Below are positions 1 to 11,481 of a stretch of DNA of 64,000 nucleotides, piece by piece (the first letter of the stretch is position 1; each line of letters opens with the position of its first letter). A program made the position numbers and the translations under genes. The DNA is from Agrocybe praecox (lineage: Eukaryota; Basidiomycota; Agaricomycetes; Agaricales; Agrocybaceae): positions 4,526,001-4,590,000 of the forward strand of contig OZ024841.1 in the NCBI GenBank assembly GCA_964017145.1, read 5' to 3'. Under the pieces are notes generated by a model. The model was not told the origin of the DNA. It made no database searches and saw only the letters and a program-made list of their open reading frames with translations.

Positions 1-1456
1 ATGCAGGGTGTGTTGTCATCAATTTCGATCTTCACTTGACATGAAAAGTGCCTATGAACAAATTAGAATTGTGCCTGAACATGTAGACAGGACTACTGTA
101 ACCACTCCTGATGGTAACATGGTGAGCTTGGTCATTCAAATCGGTGATGTTAACGCACCCACTACATACCAAGCACTGATGAAACATTTATTTTCGTCAT
201 ATATTGGTGTTTTTATAGATATTTACCTAGATGACATTATCATCTATTCAGACTCACTTTCTGACCATGTAGAACATGTCAAAATTGTTCTCAATATTTT
301 AAAACAGGAGAAGCTTTACCTCAGCAAAGATAAATTACATTTTATTGCCCCGGAAATGAAGTTATTAAGATGCATTATCAATGATAATGGCATTCGTATG
401 GATCCGACGAAGGTAGATTTCGTCATTGCCTGGAAAACACCCACCAATCATGACTTACTTTGAGGATTTCTCGGATCCGTGGGTTATCTAGCAGATGATG
501 TACCTGGAGTACGAATTCCAATGGGTATTCTCAGTCATCTAACCGGTGACACTGTCCCATTTCGGTGGACATACACTGAACAGTGTGCATTCAAAGATGT
601 AAAAGAATTAGTAAAATGTGCACGAGAGCATCGTAGAGTGCCTCTTAATTATGATAAAGATGTACCTACCATTTGGATGGTCACTGATGGTTGTGCAACG
701 GGAATATCTGGTCTCGTCAGCCAAGGTGATGATTGGAAAAATGCGAAAATTGCTGCAATTTACTCTGCTAAGTTGAATCCAGCTCAGCAGAATTACCCAG
801 TGCATGAAATTGAAATGTTGGCAGGCATTGAAACTATGCTGCGTCACAGAGACATCCTACAAGGTGTTAAGTTTAAATGGGTAACAGATCATAAAGGTCT
901 AACTCACCTTTTGAATCAGAAAAATCTCTCAGGATGTCAAGCCCGATGGATTGAGAAAATATCATCATTTGACTTCGAGATTTTGTACATCCCGGGCAGT
1001 GAAAATGTGGTGGCATATACATTGTCATGGATGTACTCCAATGATGCCCCAGGGACTGTACGTGCACGCAGCGAGTACACATATTTCGATGTTGTCGATG
1101 ATGATGCTGCTGTCGGGTCAGGGCCAATGCCAATACTTGCCGGAATGGAAGCTAGTGCCGCTGTTGCTGGATGGAGGGCACAAAAGGTAGTACCTCCTCC
1201 AGAAACGGGCTGGCCGGAAACCTCTAAGGAATTTGCTGCTAGGGTCAAAGATAAGCTCGTTCTTCGAGGGCCTGTTGAACGAACGGAGGGTGAGGATACG
1301 AGACAAACACGTGCTCAGAGTGCCACGCTGCAACCTTGGCTTACTATTCGGATCAAACCAACTGTGCGCGTTAAGGTGCTTGCTGCGGGGTTGAGTGTGT
1401 ATGTACGATTTGTACTTTGTATATACTCCGAAACAAAACCCAATCAATGTGATTAG
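1..1456 (+). pseudogene. Decayed Ty3/gypsy pol: RT and RNase H part (element 1)
   Basis: This is the middle of a gypsy-type Pol polyprotein; its 5' part lies before the window. The reverse transcriptase palm motif YLDDIIIYSD is near 226-255. One frame then runs through RNase H (VTDGCATGISGLVSQG near 679-727, TDHKGLTHLL near 886-915) and into a variable linker ending at a stop at 1454-1456. The RT and RNase H parts are in the same frame and split only by TGA at 461-463, where relatives have arginine. The frame resumes as integrase at 9425, so the copy is interrupted by later insertions. It cannot make active enzyme. Family assignment is firm; the limit of the pol-derived sequence at the right (about 1300-1456) is uncertain. 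Confidence 0.9.
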
Positions 1457-1824
1457 TTCTTTCGTGGGAGGGATATGCGATACGTGTCGTTAATTATGTT
1501 TTCTCTCTAAAGATACGCTCTCTAATGCAACAGAACGTTTCCTAGGATCGAAGATCACAAGTGTTTGAGTAGCTTACACACAAAGCGAAGTTCCTCGGAA
1601 AGTGTAAACGTAGATTTAATGTGTTTCCACAAGATGTAGTGTGTAGGTAGTTCACCACTTAGGCTGGAAACTTAATCCAAAGTCTTTTAATCACTTAGAA
1701 AGGGGACTCAATCCTAAACAGGCCACTTAGGCATCACTTAGACAATTTGCCACTTAGGCAGGGAACTTATCCCTAGGAACGGGCCACTTAGGCGTCACTT
1801 AGACAATTCTTGCCACTTAGGCGG
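1457..1824. repeat. Inserted segment of unknown class, left part (CACTTAGGC repeats)
   Basis: No coding signal is visible. The stretch holds about seven imperfect copies of CACTTAGGC or CACTTAGAC between 1655 and 1824 and TTCCTAGGA-type palindromes near 1540 and 1775. Repeats of the same kinds continue at 8223-9424, so the two parts were joined before the retrotransposon at 1825-8222 landed. Together they make about 1.5 kb separating RNase H and integrase of element 1. I could not find its ends or a target duplication; it may be an LTR or a non-autonomous element. Confidence 0.5.
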
Positions 1825-2294
1825 TGTCAGGGCAACACTGTAATCAGTGTGACAAGGCCACCAACAAAGACAAAGCAAGAAGAGAGAGAGAGAAGAGACA
1901 GAGAGAGAAGAGACAGAGAGAGATAAAGAGGTAGAGAGACATTCAATGATTCTAAGAGATCACACCAATGATAGTGGATATCCTAAGAGATTGAAGCTGG
2001 GGCTACAGCTACCTACATGTCCAGTATATATACCCTACAGCTATTCTAGAATATTCCTCCATGACATCATAGAAAGGAATGATGAGTAAGGCAATGACAT
2101 CATAAAGAAAGTAAAAGAATAATGTAGAATAAATGAGGCTGTGCTCATGGGAAATTAAAGTGATAAGTATCTAATCAAATGATAATCAAGAGATAATCAA
2201 AGATATGAAACAGATAAGATATCTACACATCTACAAAAGGGAAAAATGCGAAATAAATATAGAAAAATAAGGAAAAATAGGGGAAACCCTGACA
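1825..2294 (-). repeat. 3' LTR of element 2
   Basis: Starts TGTCAGGGC and ends AAACCCTGACA, an 8-bp inverted terminal match. It contains a 16-bp extra GA-rich unit compared with the other LTR. On the minus strand it has the same TATA-like motif and start-site sequence as the 5' LTR. Confidence 0.96.
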
Positions 2295-2307
2295 TCACCC
2301 CCTCTCT
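2295..2307 (-). other. Polypurine tract of element 2
   Basis: Minus strand AGAGAGGGGGTGA abuts the 3' LTR at 2294, the usual position of the plus-strand primer. The pol stop codon (minus TGA, 2295-2297) lies inside it. Confidence 0.8.
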
Positions 2308-5300
2308 AAGGCACATTTCCCACAATGTGCACATGTATGCCTGAGTTTGGAGGGTTTCAGAGGAGGAGGAGGTTCAGTGAAGTTAATTAAAGGTGAAAAA
2401 GAAAGTCTATCAAAAGTAAGAGCAGAAATCCTTCTGGGAGCAGCTGGATGCTTGGCATGGAACTCTTTGATTGATTTGGCTGCCTTTTTCAAATTCTCAG
2501 CAGGTTCCCAACTGCTTTCTTCATTTGGATAGTTTTTCCACTTAACCAAGTACTGCAGCTTATTTCTGAATAATCTGCTATCCTTGATGTACTCAACTTC
2601 CCATTCAGGATTTTCTCCTTTAATGACAGGTGGAGGTCTAGAGGGAGGCTTCCTTCCAACAGTATCAGGATGGTAGGGCATGAGTTTGACCACATTGAAC
2701 ACTGGGTGAATTTTCATGATTTTAGGGAGTTTGAGCTCATAGGCATTTGAACCAACAACTTTGGTGACTTTGTATGGTCCATATCTCTTGTCATCCAATT
2801 TCTTGGAAGGCCTATCAGTCTTCAGATCCTTTCCATCCAACCAAACCATGTCTCCAACTTTGAATTTTGTGGGAGTACCTCTGTTTCTATCATAGAATTT
2901 AGCCATATCATCAGCAGCCTTTTTGAGTGCAGACTCTGCTTCTTTTCTGGCCTCTTCCATGTTTTTCACAAAGATATCTACAGTGTCCATCTTGCTGTCT
3001 CTGAGAGGTTCTGTGCCCATTCTTGGATGTCTACCATTGTTGAGCATAAATGGTATCTGTCTGGTAGAGGCCTGAACTCTGTTGTTGTAAGAAAATTCAG
3101 CCAAGGCCAACCATTCTACCCAGTCATCCTGTCTATGGTTTATGAAGAGCCTGAGATATTGTTCTACTTCTTGGTTGACTCTTTCAGTCTGACCATCAGT
3201 TTGAGGATGGTAGGCTGTAGATGAAGCAGTCTGAATACCAAGTATAGAGTTAAGCTCTTTCATAAACTTGGAGACAAACTGAGGACCTCTATCACAGATG
3301 ATTTTGATAGGTAGACCATGCAATTTTCAGACATAGTCCCTGTAGAGCTTAGCAGTACCTTCAGATGTGACCTCATCTGTGGTAGGTATGATGTGAATCA
3401 TCTTGCTAAGCCTGTCTACAACTATCATGATGGCATTATACCCTTGACATTCAGGTAAGCCAGTGATAAAGTCCACAGAAATAGTCTGCCAAACATCAGA
3501 GGGAATCTCAGTTGGAGTCAGGAAGCCAACAGGTTTAGCAGGGAATGTCTTGGTCCTGTTACATTTACCACATCCTCTGGTATAGGCTGCAATATAATGA
3601 GACATCCCTGGCCACCAATAATTTCTAGAGACTAACTCTATTGTCTTCCATTTTCCTGGATGTCCAGCAATGTAGGCATCATGATGCAGTTCCACAATCT
3701 TCCTTCTAAGGTCTTTGTCTTTTGGAACATACACCTTTCCTCTGTAGAGAACAAGTCCTTGCTCTTCTGACCATTCCTGTCCATCTATCTTGGTTGAAGA
3801 CTTCTTCATCTCCTGTACTGCCTTGACCACTTTTTCATCAAAGTCCTTTGCTTCTCTAATCTTCTTGAGAAGATCAGTCTCTGGACCAGCCAATGTGGTA
3901 TGACCCTGTTTGAGAGCCTGGATCTTGAAGTAGGAAGGTTTGAGAAGAACTACATTTTCATTGTCATTCTCCCCTTTTTTATGGTCTGATCTCCTAGACA
4001 ATGCATCTGGCTTTAAAGACTTTTTACCAGGCCTATGATGAAGAGAAAAATCAAATCTGGACAAAAAGAGTGACCATCTGGCCTGCCTTCTGGTTAACTT
4101 CTGGGCAGTCATAAAGTACTCTAGATTTTTGTGATCTGTCCAAATCTCAAAGGTATGTTGAGTCCCTTCAAGATAATGTCTCCATTCATCCAGTGCTCTG
4201 ATAATAGCCAGCATCTCTTTGTCATGGATTTCATAGTTCCTTTCTACTTCAGAGAGAGATTTAGACATAAATGCCACAGGATGCCATTTTCCATCCAAAC
4301 CTTCCTGAGACAATACAGCTCCAGTAGCATAATCAGAGCTATCTGCTTCAACTTTATAAGGTTTGTTGTCATCAGGGAAGATTAGAACAGGGGAGGATGT
4401 GACCTTAAGCTTTAGCTGGTCAAAGGCTTCCTGGTGTCTAAGTCCCCATCTCCAGACTGTCCCTTTCTTTGTCAATTCATGAAGTGGCTTGGCAATGTCT
4501 GCAAAATCCTCTATGAACCTTCTGTAGAAGTTGACAAATCCCAAGAATGATTGAACATCCTTGACATTTTCAGGTTCAGGCCATTTTGAAACTCCCTCTA
4601 CCTTGACAGGATCCATTTCAATCTTGCCTTGTGAAATGATAAGTCCAAGATATTCAATCTTTTCCTTTTCAAATTCACATTTTTCTGCTTTCAGGTAGAG
4701 TTTATTCTGTTCAAGGATTTGCAAGACCTTCTTGACTACCTCCCTATGATGTTCCAGAGTCTCAGTGAAGACCAATATGTCATCCATATAAACAATGACC
4801 ACATTGCCATCAATAAGCTCTATAAAGATGTCATTCATCATGGTTTGGAAGGTTGCAGGACTATTGGTTAAGCCAAAGAACATGACCAGTGGTTCAAACA
4901 GCCCTCTATTGGTTCTGAAAGCTGCCTTCCACTCATCCCCTTCCTTAACTCTAACATTGTTAAAGCCCCACCTGACATCCAGCTTGGTGAAATACTTGGC
5001 TTTGCTGAGTTTGGTAATGATGTCAGAAATGAGAGGTAAAGGGTAAGAGTTCTTAATGGTCATTTCATTTAGCTTCCTATAGTCCTGGACCAGTCTAAGA
5101 GAGCCATCCTTCTTAACAAAGAACACAGGGGATGCCATAGGTGACTTGGATGGTCTAATCCTACCAGACTTCAGATTCTCCTCTAAAAAAGCATCAAGCT
5201 CTTTTTGCTCATTTGGGGAAAGAGGATAAATCTTTGATCTGTAAGGCTCAGACCCAGGCTTTAGCTCAATAGCATGATCCCAAGGCTTTCTGTCAGGTAG

Positions 5301-7250
5301 CCTATCAAAGGATTCCTTTGAAAAAACTCCTTTAAATTGATGATAGTGTTTAGGAACAGCTTCTTCAAAGGTCTTCTTTGGGGATTCAGCCTGTTGGTGA
5401 GACTCTTCTGCCAATTTCTGAGACACAGTTGAGGTAGCATTGATAGACTGTTTCTGAGGATGGAGATAAGAAATGAAAATCCTATCCTCAGGCTCAATCT
5501 CAGAGTCAGAGTCAGGTGACTGATCTACAAGATCTACACCTTCATCATCAAACTGAGGGAGCTGTCTTCTCTGTACTGCAGCTATCCTCTGTCTCTTCCT
5601 CCTGGCTCTAATTACTTCCATATGGCAGTCAGACGGACATCTAGTAAACTGAACATCACCTGATTTCCAGTTGACATCAGGATTGTGTAGATAGAGCCAG
5701 GTATGTCCAATGATAGCAGTCTTGTCTCCCAAGTCACAAACAGCAAAGGTACCCTTTTCTGTGTGGTTCTTGTATACCATAATCAAGTCCACTTCCTCAT
5801 GAATAGAGCCACTTTTGTTGAGAGTACCATCAACATTGTAGACTGGAATAGCTCTAGGAAGTTTTCTTGTGTTGAGATTATGGTATTTTACAAACCCAGT
5901 GTCCAGAAAAAGACCAGTAGCTTCAGAGTCAAGCAAAGCATCTACAGGCAGCCTTTTTCCTGTGTCCATTGTCTTGAGAATGACTGACAAATGGGTAGAG
6001 GCCTTTGGCTTATGCCCTAAGATGTATATCCTCTCAGGAGTAGAAGAAAGAGAAGAATCAGAATTTGAGAACATGATTTCTGTATCAGATTCAGAAGAGG
6101 TGGGATTGACTTTATCAGTTTCATCTTCTAATACATTAAATATATTCCATTGGGACATGTCCTTCACCAATGGTGCCTCTAAATTCTTCTTCTGTTCTTG
6201 TGATTGTCTCTCTTCTTCTTCCTTGATGAGTTTCCCATAGAAGTCTTTCAACTCCTCATGGTTCATAGCATTGATGTTGACTGAGGATCTACAGTCAGCA
6301 GCCTTATGTCCTTGCTTTCTGCACTTAAAGCAGATAAGTGGCCTGACTGACCTCCATCCAGAGTCAACTTCCATGGGAATAACATCTGGTTGCTTTGCCT
6401 GAGCAACAAAACCTCTCTGACTGCTTGAAAAAGAAGAAAGACTAGGGGCTGCTGGCTTAGGCTGAGGTTTAGAAGCCTTTGAGGAAGGAGAAGAAGTAGT
6501 GGAGGTAGACTTGTTAAAGGCTTCCATCTGTCTCCACTGCCTGTCCAGCTTGGTAGCCCATGAGATCCAGCCATTCAGAGTCTTGGGCATATCAGGGACA
6601 TTGTAAACTTTTTCCCTGAGTGATCTGTTTAGCCCAGTCTGAAACTTCTCAACCAAAGCAGCATCATTGTACCCAGTATCAGAGACCAATTCCCTAAAGC
6701 TAGCCACATATTCATCAGCAGTTTGACTTCCCTGCTTCAGAAGATTCATTTTGTGTCTGGCTGTGCTAGCAGGGTCTGGATCTCCAAATACCTCCCTGAA
6801 TTCATAGACAAAGTCATTCCAAAGGCCTTCTTTGGAATAATCTCCATCCAGAATTTTAGTTTTGTCAAGTGCCCATTTCCCAGCAGTGCCTTCTTTCATA
6901 TAGGACAGGGCACAAACAACCTTTTGAAGGTTATCTGTAATCCCCTTCCCATAGAAATATAACTTGAGTTGGTTGAGGAAGGTTTCTGCTTTTGACATAG
7001 AGCCATCATATAGCTCAGGGGGGGAAACCTTGATTCCAGACTGTGAACCAAAGGTAAATGGACCATGATTGGCAGGGGAAGGATGGACTTCTCTAGCAGC
7101 AGAGGAGAATGGTGATTGAGTAGTTGGAGATGTGACTGACTGTTGCTGCTGCTGCCTTAAAAGAGCCACCTCCTGGGTAAGGAGAGAGATTTGTTGAAGG
7201 AGCTCCTCCACAGAGGGAAGAGTAGTGGTAGGGGTAGTGGTAGTGTCCAT
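2295..7250 (-). pseudogene. Gag-Pol polyprotein of element 2, one stop codon
   Basis: A single frame of about 1,650 codons starts with ATG at 7250. Order: Gag with a CCHC knuckle (CFKCRKQGHKAADC, about 6291-6333), aspartic protease, RT with YMDDILVF (about 4770-4793), RNase H, integrase with zinc-binding region and D, D, E residues all present, then a chromodomain (LVKWKNYPNEESSWEP). The frame is broken once by TGA at 3327-3329, between the first and second catalytic Asp of integrase, where relatives have a basic residue before KLHGLP. The protease site reads LLDSEATG (5922-5930 codes DSE) where DSG or DTG is needed. All arginines use AGA or AGG; the only CpG in the frame is a proline codon. 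Two lesions suggest this copy needs proteins in trans. Confidence 0.93.
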
Positions 7251-7744
7251 ATTGGTGCAGATAAAATAGAGGCTCTCTGGTGTGTGTGTGGGAGAAGCTA
7301 TCTACAAAAAGTGCCCTTGAGACTATACTAAGTAATTAAAAAAGGCTATGTAATGGATACCCAGTTGTCACCCCAAACACAGTGGGTCTAAACCTAGGAT
7401 CACAGGGTTGACTACCTGGTATTTTCCTAGACCACCAAAGACAGAAACAGTTGGCCTGAATCTGCCCCAACAGTTGGTATCCCTATCTACAAGTTCACAC
7501 ACAACACACAGCAGAGAGTGAGAGATCCAGTAGAAAGAGAGGTGTCTTGAGGAGATGTTGAAATTGGGGAGAGAGAAATGATGTAGAAGACTGTGAGGGT
7601 ATTGGAGGTTGAAGGGTTGGTGATGATGAAGAGGATGATATATGTGATGAGAGGATGTGGGGGAAAATGGTGGAAAGGGTGATGAATAGATTGGTGTAGA
7701 TAAGTGTGAGGTGATGAATAGTGAGTGGTGGAGTTGTCTAAGAT
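7251..7744 (-). other. 5' untranslated leader of element 2
   Basis: About 0.5 kb between the priming site and the Gag-Pol ATG, without a long ORF and without any CpG. Confidence 0.7.
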
Positions 7745-7755
7745 AGCTTCAATCT
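7745..7755 (-). other. Self-primer binding site (Tf1-type) of element 2
   Basis: Minus strand reads AGATTGAAGCT two bases after the LTR end. There is no TGG-type tRNA primer match. It is the exact reverse complement of the 11 nt at the predicted RNA 5' end (7916-7906). In the Tf1/sushi lineage the first 11 nt of the mRNA fold back on such a site to prime minus-strand DNA. Confidence 0.75.
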
Positions 7756-7757
7756 TC

Positions 7758-8222
7758 TGTCAGGGCAACACTATAATCAGTGTGACAAGGCCACCAACAA
7801 AGACAAAGCAAGAAGAGAGAGAGAGAAGAGACAGAGAGAGATAAAGAGGTAGAGAGACATTCAATGATTCTAAGAGATCACACCAATGATAGTGGATATC
7901 CTAAGAGATTGAAGCTGGGGCTACAGCTACCTACATGTCCAGTATATATACCCTACAGCTATTCTAGAATATTCCTCCATGACATCATAGAAAGGAATGA
8001 TGAGTAAGGCAATGACATCATAAAGAAAGTAAAAGAATAATGTGGAATGATGTAGAATAAATGAGGCTGTGCTCATGGGAAATTAAAGTGATAAGTATCT
8101 AATCAAATGATAATCAAGAGATAATCAAAGATATGAAACAGATAAGATATCTACACATCTACAAAAGGGAAAAATGCGAAATAAATATAGAAAAATAAGG
8201 AAAAATAGGGGAAACCCTGACA
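7758..8222 (-). repeat. 5' LTR of element 2
   Basis: Near-identical partner of 1825-2294. On the minus strand, U3 runs 8222 to 7917 and contains GTATATATAC at about 7942-7951. The predicted transcript start is at 7916, about 30 nt further on, and R-U5 ends at 7758. Confidence 0.96.
7906..7951 (-). promoter_or_regulatory. TATA box and predicted transcript start in element 2 LTR
   Basis: Minus-strand TATATATA at 7943-7950 lies about 30 nt before the sequence AGCTTCAATCT (7916 to 7906). That 11-mer is exactly complementary to the site just inside the LTR at 7745-7755, which fixes 7916 as the likely first base if the element self-primes. Confidence 0.7.
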
Positions 8223-9424
8223 GGCGGGTATTAAGCTTTATGTCACTTAAGACAGAGGAAACTTTATCCCAATACATTTATTTAGGTTCCTCGAGAACTC
8301 TACAAGTTAACTCAAGTCGCTCAACTAACGCCAAGATGCTCAAATGACACAGTAGGTAGTCTGTTCAATAAAACCAACTCTCACGGAGATTTATTAGGTA
8401 CCAAAAGGTCGATCCTAGGAGTTTGCAAAATCAATGCACGTTCCTCGAATGCGGACAACTGGGTTCTAGTTTATCTGGGGTGCTACGGTAATTTACAGGC
8501 TGCTTATATACTGCTAGGTTTCGGAAAATATAGGAATACTTGGAGCGGAGCGGAAATGCTCGGGAAATACAGGAAATAATATTATTGGTTAATGCTAGGT
8601 TGCTTCACTCGATGCATAAGCAACCAGTAGGTACCATGCGTGTTTTTGTGTACCCTCGGAAGGGTTCGTATGGTTGGGCAAGTCACTGACTCGAGCATGA
8701 CGCTCCGAGGGCACTTATTCGCACTAGCCAACGATCATTGATCGACGTCGTAGGGTCCGAAGCATCGGAGTACCGTGTTATCGTATGGATCTACAATCCT
8801 TGGCTCCACAACTTCCATTTAAGGTAACTGCGCATATCCGAGGGTCTTAAGACCATGTGTAAGCGTTCCTAGGAACTTCTCCTTTTAGGTTTATCGGCGA
8901 TCTGACTCGAGCAGACGTCGGCAAGTCCTAATTGACATTACTAGTGCTTGTCTCGTCGTTTGCATAGTGCCCACTATGTTCCTAGGGACCAGTAATGTAC
9001 TTTGTTAATGCTAGGATCAGTCCGACCGCCTTGAGTTAGCGTTCCTAGGAACGTTGGCAGTAGTTTACATGTACTTTCATATGGTGGGAACTTTCCGTTT
9101 CCATATTAGGTAGATGTAGACGCATTGCGCACTGCGTAATAATAAGTGGCTATAGCGCCGTTTAAGCTTATTATCAGCAGGCTCTAGCTTACATTCCTGA
9201 TGGTTGAATATTATCCTAGGAGCCTTTGATCCTGCTGCATCGCTGTTAAAGCATTCCACGCATTTCCGAGGAACTACTATAACTAACTCTAGCATTCGTA
9301 AGGTTTGTCCTAGGGTTCGTAAAATGGTTTCCCCTAGCCAAACATGTAGCTATCCTCGCTCTGTACTTATGTAGAGTTAATAATAAACGTGTTTATTATG
9401 CCGAAAATTAAGTAAGATAGATAC
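8223..9424. repeat. Inserted segment of unknown class, right part (TTCCTAGGAAC repeats)
   Basis: Continuation of 1457-1824 after element 2 is removed. It holds several near-palindromes of the type GTTCCTAGGAAC (about 8866, 9043) and variants near 8285, 8981, 9215 and 9311. No ORF resembles a known protein. The right boundary with the integrase reading frame is somewhere near 9370-9430 and could not be fixed. Confidence 0.45.
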
Positions 9425-10717
9425 TTGGTTAAAGTTCAGTCACAGCTGAACACCGGTCGTATCAGCGTAAATGAACCACATTCGGAAAACACCGAAATGC
9501 GACCAGAATTAGCGGACTTAGTAAAATTAGTGTTGTCTACACACAAGGACATAGATTTACAAAGGAAATCAAATCCAAATATCCAGGAAGATAACTTTTA
9601 TGCATCTATATTGACTAAACCCGATGATTACCGTAACTTTACAGTCAAAAATGGACTGATATATCTAACTGAAAAAGGAAAAACACTACTGTGCATTCCT
9701 AAAGTCATGATTAAAGGTCAAAGTGCTTGAGAGATTATAATTTCCAAAGCACACTCTCTATTAGCTCATTTAGGAGCTCATAAAACACTTGATTATTTGT
9801 GTGATCACGTATGGTGGAAAGAAATAGCAATGGACACCAAGGTATATTGTGAAACATGTAATACCTGCAAGTTGAGCAAACCGAGCAACCAGAAACCATA
9901 TGGTCTTCTAAATCCATTATCGATACCTGGTGAACCTTGGGAGTCAATTGGGGTTGACTTTGTAGGTCCCCTATTTGAATCTAAAAACAGAAATGCGATG
10001 TTCGACTCAATAACCGTTGTTATTTGCTTATTAACTGCAATGGTTCATTTGATACCAAGTAGAATTAACTACAATGCTCGACAATTGGCGCAACTCATGT
10101 TTGAGGAGACTTACAAACATCACGGTATCCCAAAGAACATCATCAGCGACCAAGATGTTCTATTTACTAGTACCTTTTGGAAACACCTGCATACACTACT
10201 AGGGACTAAGTTAAAAATGTCGAGTGCATATCACCCTCAAACAGATGGATCAACCAAATGAGCAAATCGAATGGTTACCCAGATGCTTCATCAATGCGTG
10301 AATAACAAGCAGACTGACTGGGTTATGAAGCTTCTGGCTATTGAGTTTGCTATAAACTCTGCCTGATCTGAGAGCACAGACTTTGCACCATTCTTTTTGA
10401 ACTCAGGAAGAATACCTCGGTCTATGATTTGGAATGCTGCACCTGCCAGCAAATTTCCATCTATTCGTAACTTTGCACTACAGAAGAAATTAGCATTGAT
10501 TTCCACTTATGATAGCATCCTGGCTGCTCGTGCTAAGCAAACTTGAGATGCGAATCGAAAACGCCAGTCAGCTCCGTTCCGTGAAGGCGATCTAGTGTAC
10601 CTCTCCATGAAGAACATTAATTTTCCAAAAGGGTTAGCCAGAAAATTAATCCCAAAGTTTATTGGTCCATACAAAATCATCACGGACTTTGGAAACCATT
10701 CATTTCGATTGGATATC
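9425..10717 (+). pseudogene. Decayed gypsy integrase, N-terminal and core (element 1)
   Basis: One frame carries a linker, the zinc-binding region (AHSLLAHLGAHKTLDYL with CETCNTCK), and the catalytic core with GVDFVGPL and IISDQDV carrying the two Asp. The third acidic site after YHPQTDGST is lost: the expected Glu codon is AAA (Lys, 10256-10258), followed by TGA. Premature TGA codons are at 9728-9730, 10259-10261, 10364-10366 and 10544-10546, each where family members usually have Arg. The frame stops at 10717 because a small element is inserted; it resumes in register at 11482. The 5' part of this pol is at 1-1456. Confidence 0.92.
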
Positions 10718-11481
10718 TATGGAACATATATTGTGCAAAAAATTATTTGCACAAGTTTGTCCCCAATACATAATTTGGACGACCACAAGTGATTTTTAGC
10801 ATAAGTCCTTACACAAGTTCCTTGGTCAGGTTACCCCTTTTTTATACAAGTGATATGTGGTTCACACAAGTATCTTTGCAAGTAGCAAGTGCATACAGGG
10901 GCCCAACAGGAGCCCTTCGACTAATGGCCCATCCCAGAATAAATTTAAATAATATTAAATTTGCATTAAATGGCCATATTATGTAGTACTCTTAGTGTAG
11001 ATTAGAGGTAGACACCCTACAATTTCTTAAATAAAACTTATATTATTCTCTGCATAGCCCAGTTCGTTAATTACCTTGTTGACCCACTCACAGTATTTAC
11101 GCCCTAGCATAGTCCCATCAATGTGAAGATTTGCCAACCAGGAGATCCTCTGTTCAATCCCAGATCCTGCTATGCATTTGGTGGTGGATAGTGGCTAACT
11201 ACCATACTGTGTATTTTATTTTATTTTATTTTTAAGTCCGAAAACTAGTATTTTTCTGGCCAACTTAAGCAAAACATACAACAGACATATAGACTTATGT
11301 AGAATATTTTATTTTATATTCTACCTGTGTATGTCTTCATTATGAACTTGTGTGAATTTGGTAGAACTTGTGTAAAAGTAAGTGTACTTGTGAAACTAGT
11401 ACATTTTTGCTGAACTTGTGTGAAGGGAGACATTTTTAACTTGTGTTTTGGGAATACTTTTTGCACAATATATCTGCCATA
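10718..11481. mobile_element. MITE-like DNA element inserted in integrase
   Basis: A 764-bp non-coding block splits the integrase frame. GATATC occurs at both edges (10712-10717 and 11482-11487) and removing one copy plus the block restores FRLDI-SLQMKQHGVHNVFHV exactly. The ends are inverted repeats of about 25 bp (TATGG, then ATATATTGTGCAAAAA). Just inside are about five ACAAGT motifs on the left (about 10750-10890) and five ACTTGT motifs on the right (about 11340-11445), which look like subterminal transposase-binding repeats in opposite orientation. No transposase is present. The superfamily is not certain; the target may be GATATC or a shorter core such as TA. Confidence 0.85.

Larger units (their letters stand above)
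1825..8222 (-). mobile_element. Full-length Ty3/gypsy chromovirus, nearly CpG-free (element 2)
   Basis: The element reads on the minus strand and is bounded by LTRs of 470 bp (1825-2294) and 465 bp (7758-8222), both TGTCAGGG...CCCTGACA. Perfect 5-bp target duplications GGCGG lie at 1820-1824 and 8223-8227. Apart from a 16-bp and an 11-bp indel in repeats the LTRs differ at one base, so insertion is recent. Gag, protease, RT, RNase H, integrase and chromodomain share one frame, as in Tf1. Defects seen are one in-frame TGA (3327-3329) and a changed protease active site. Reading every line, I find one CpG between 2295 and 7757 (at 5634) and one in each LTR. Confidence 0.97.

Noticed and set aside
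7745..7757. Conventional tRNA primer site in element 2
   Set aside because: No TGG after the LTR and no match to a tRNA 3' end; the exact 11-nt self-complement explains the site better.
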